The notes under the pieces were generated by a model, which searched no databases, was not told where the DNA came from, and saw only the letters and a list, made by a program, of their open reading frames with translations. From Algoriphagus sp. (GTDB lineage Bacteria > Bacteroidota > Bacteroidia > Cytophagales > Cyclobacteriaceae), in NCBI GenBank assembly GCA_023255285.1, contig JALRIY010000106.1, forward strand, positions 1-7,453: a stretch of DNA of 7,453 nucleotides. The letters run 5' to 3'. This document shows positions 7,301 to 7,453 of this stretch, piece after piece. Numbering within the stretch: the first letter of the stretch is position 1; each line of letters starts with the position of its first letter. Made by a program: the position numbers and the translations under genes.

Positions 7301-7453
7301 AGTTCTGTTTCCAACCCACCGAATTCCATCATGCGAGAACCTAAGTTATTTCCTACAAGGGCTATGTGTGTATTTTTTTTTAGATCAAGAGTTTCTTCAG
7401 GGGTACAGCTTGTTGAAAATACAAACAACCCAAAAGCTATAAATCCAAGAAAG
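4315..7453 (-). CDS. Multidomain haem c lipoprotein: SGNH-like, beta-propeller dehydrogenase-like, HEAT-like, cytochrome c; N-terminus outside window
   Basis: The frame is open to the right edge and encodes a hydrophobic stretch (FLGFIAFGLFVFSTSC), the end of a lipoprotein signal peptide; the true start lies beyond 7453. TTG at 7428 is therefore unlikely to be the start but is used here as residue 1. Cys8 is the probable lipidated residue. Domains are: SGNH-hydrolase-like, about 20-245 (LVGNNLGSRM, FFGFNESF, LDGSQLTEQGY); beta-propeller dehydrogenase-like, about 355-705, starting near VPEGYKIELF, with Asp-rich loops DTNGDGKAD (420-428) and DTNADDKAD (463-471) and ending near HVHGRIYRV; HEAT-like helices, about 750-880; and cytochrome c, about 900-995, with CSTCH at 917-921 and probable distal ligand Met974. 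The order matches the secreted 'PVC-type haem-binding CxxCH' / putative membrane-bound dehydrogenase family (TIGR02604-like). Substrate unknown; a carbohydrate is a guess. In the SGNH-like part, Asn28 replaces the usual Ser and Gln225 the usual His, so that domain is probably not an esterase. Confidence 0.9.
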   Translation of the reverse strand, partial: FLGFIAFGLFVFSTSCTPEETLDLKKNTHIALVGNNLGSRMMEFGGLETELHLRYPDSTLIIRNLCDPGDTPGFRPRSGSNDPWAFPGAEQFQDEYANKSGSEGFFEKPDQWLTRLKADVVIGFFGFNESFQGEAKLQNFKDELEAWILHSKAQRYNGKVAPQLALVSPIAFEDLSEIKDVPNGKLENENLQRYTDAMKEVANKHQVVFVDAFSPSKSWYAASEDPLTLDGSQLTEQGYEKLSELLADKLFGKASHQAKANKDLIELAVLEKNWMWHNDYKIPNGVHVFGRRYDPFGPDNYPFELEKIRQMTAIRDSAIWEANVGKTKDLKTADAWTRPLPDVETNYNPKANGSLDYLYGDDALNSLKVPEGYKIELFASEKEFPNLANPVQLSFDNKGRLWVATMPSYPHYKPGDSRPSDKLLILEDTNGDGKADKETVFADNLHIPVGFELATEGVYVSQGTNLSLLEDTNADDKADKKTILLSGFDDHDTHHAISAFAADESGAIHMAEGVFLHTNVETSYGPVRATNGGFYRYEPKRHRLERVNQVSIPNPWGIAFDAWGQNFYAETSGPNVNWMLPGSTLPRYGNGNFKGPNLIEKDHLVRPTSGLEFISSRHFPEDVQGDLIINNTIGFLGTKQHQVLDDTVGFTTKWRQDLIISSDRNFRPVDMEIAPDGSLYLVDWHNILIGHMQHNARDPLRDHVHGRIYRVTYPSKPLVTPAKIDGQPIPALLENLKLPEYRSRYRTRRELRGRDAAAVTEAVEKWVNTLDKKDSDYEHHRLEALWVTWGANKVNTLLLKELLASKDFKVRAAATRVLRYSGHQIPEQAKLLTQAVQDPHGRVRMEAIAAASWLPASQGIPILAQAEKQAKDATWLPRTLETAIAHLNGLSVAQKKEEDIKSSLTGSDRELFVLGKEIYAKEGLCSTCHQADGGGLTASEFPPLRGTPWVTGSPERLIKLVLKGLMGPMEIAGRKYSGQVPMTPHEGMLNDTEVAAVLTYVRNSFGNKAAPISPDLVKIVREEVKDKQGFWSPQELLKMHPLEKN

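Noticed and set aside
7426..7428. TTG as the start codon of the large haem lipoprotein
   Set aside because: The frame stays open to the window edge and the upstream codons continue a hydrophobic signal peptide. Starting at TTG would leave only seven residues before the lipobox Cys and no basic N-terminus.

Overview
The window looks like chromosomal DNA from a member of the Bacteroidota, most plausibly a Cyclobacteriaceae/Cytophagales-type bacterium; this is inferred, not proven. The grounds are a -7/-33 promoter of the Bacteroidota kind (TTG, 17 bases, TATATTTG) before the MarR gene, start codons with no Shine-Dalgarno sequence, lipoprotein signal peptides, a large multidomain haem c lipoprotein of a type common in marine Bacteroidota and Planctomycetes, and a cobalamin-dependent methylmalonyl-CoA mutase. 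No mobile elements, CRISPR arrays, tRNA or rRNA genes were seen. Five genes occupy most of the window, and both edges cut through a gene.

Layout. Bases 2-1564 (+) encode the C-terminal ~520 residues of methylmalonyl-CoA mutase; the first ~200 residues lie off the left edge. It converges on 1662-2036 (-), a small cysteine-containing lipoprotein of unknown function, and a minus-strand terminator lies between them. A strong minus-strand terminator at 2093-2121 then closes a probable three-gene operon read right to left: a MarR-family regulator (3585-4040), a thioredoxin-reductase-like ferredoxin-NADP reductase (2514-3530) and an adrenodoxin-type [2Fe-2S] ferredoxin (2176-2505). A perfect 11-bp inverted repeat (4074-4099) upstream of the MarR gene covers the -33 element of a good promoter and is the likely operator. 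After a gene-poor gap (4100-4293) comes a bidirectional terminator whose stem contains the stop codon of the last gene. That gene, 4315-7453 (-), encodes a >1,037-residue lipoprotein that joins a degenerate SGNH-hydrolase-like domain, a beta-propeller dehydrogenase-like domain, HEAT-like repeats and a C-terminal cytochrome c domain. Its signal peptide runs off the right edge.

How the parts fit. The MarR/reductase/ferredoxin cluster has the form of a self-contained NADPH -> FAD reductase -> [2Fe-2S] ferredoxin electron supply under local repression; the terminal acceptor is not in the window. The large haem lipoprotein suggests oxidation of a substrate, possibly a carbohydrate, in the periplasm or at the cell surface, with electrons passed to its own haem. 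The mutase belongs to propionate/succinate metabolism and has no evident link to the other genes. The most interesting points are the MarR operator/promoter architecture, the orphan redox operon, and the replaced catalytic Ser and His in the SGNH-like domain.
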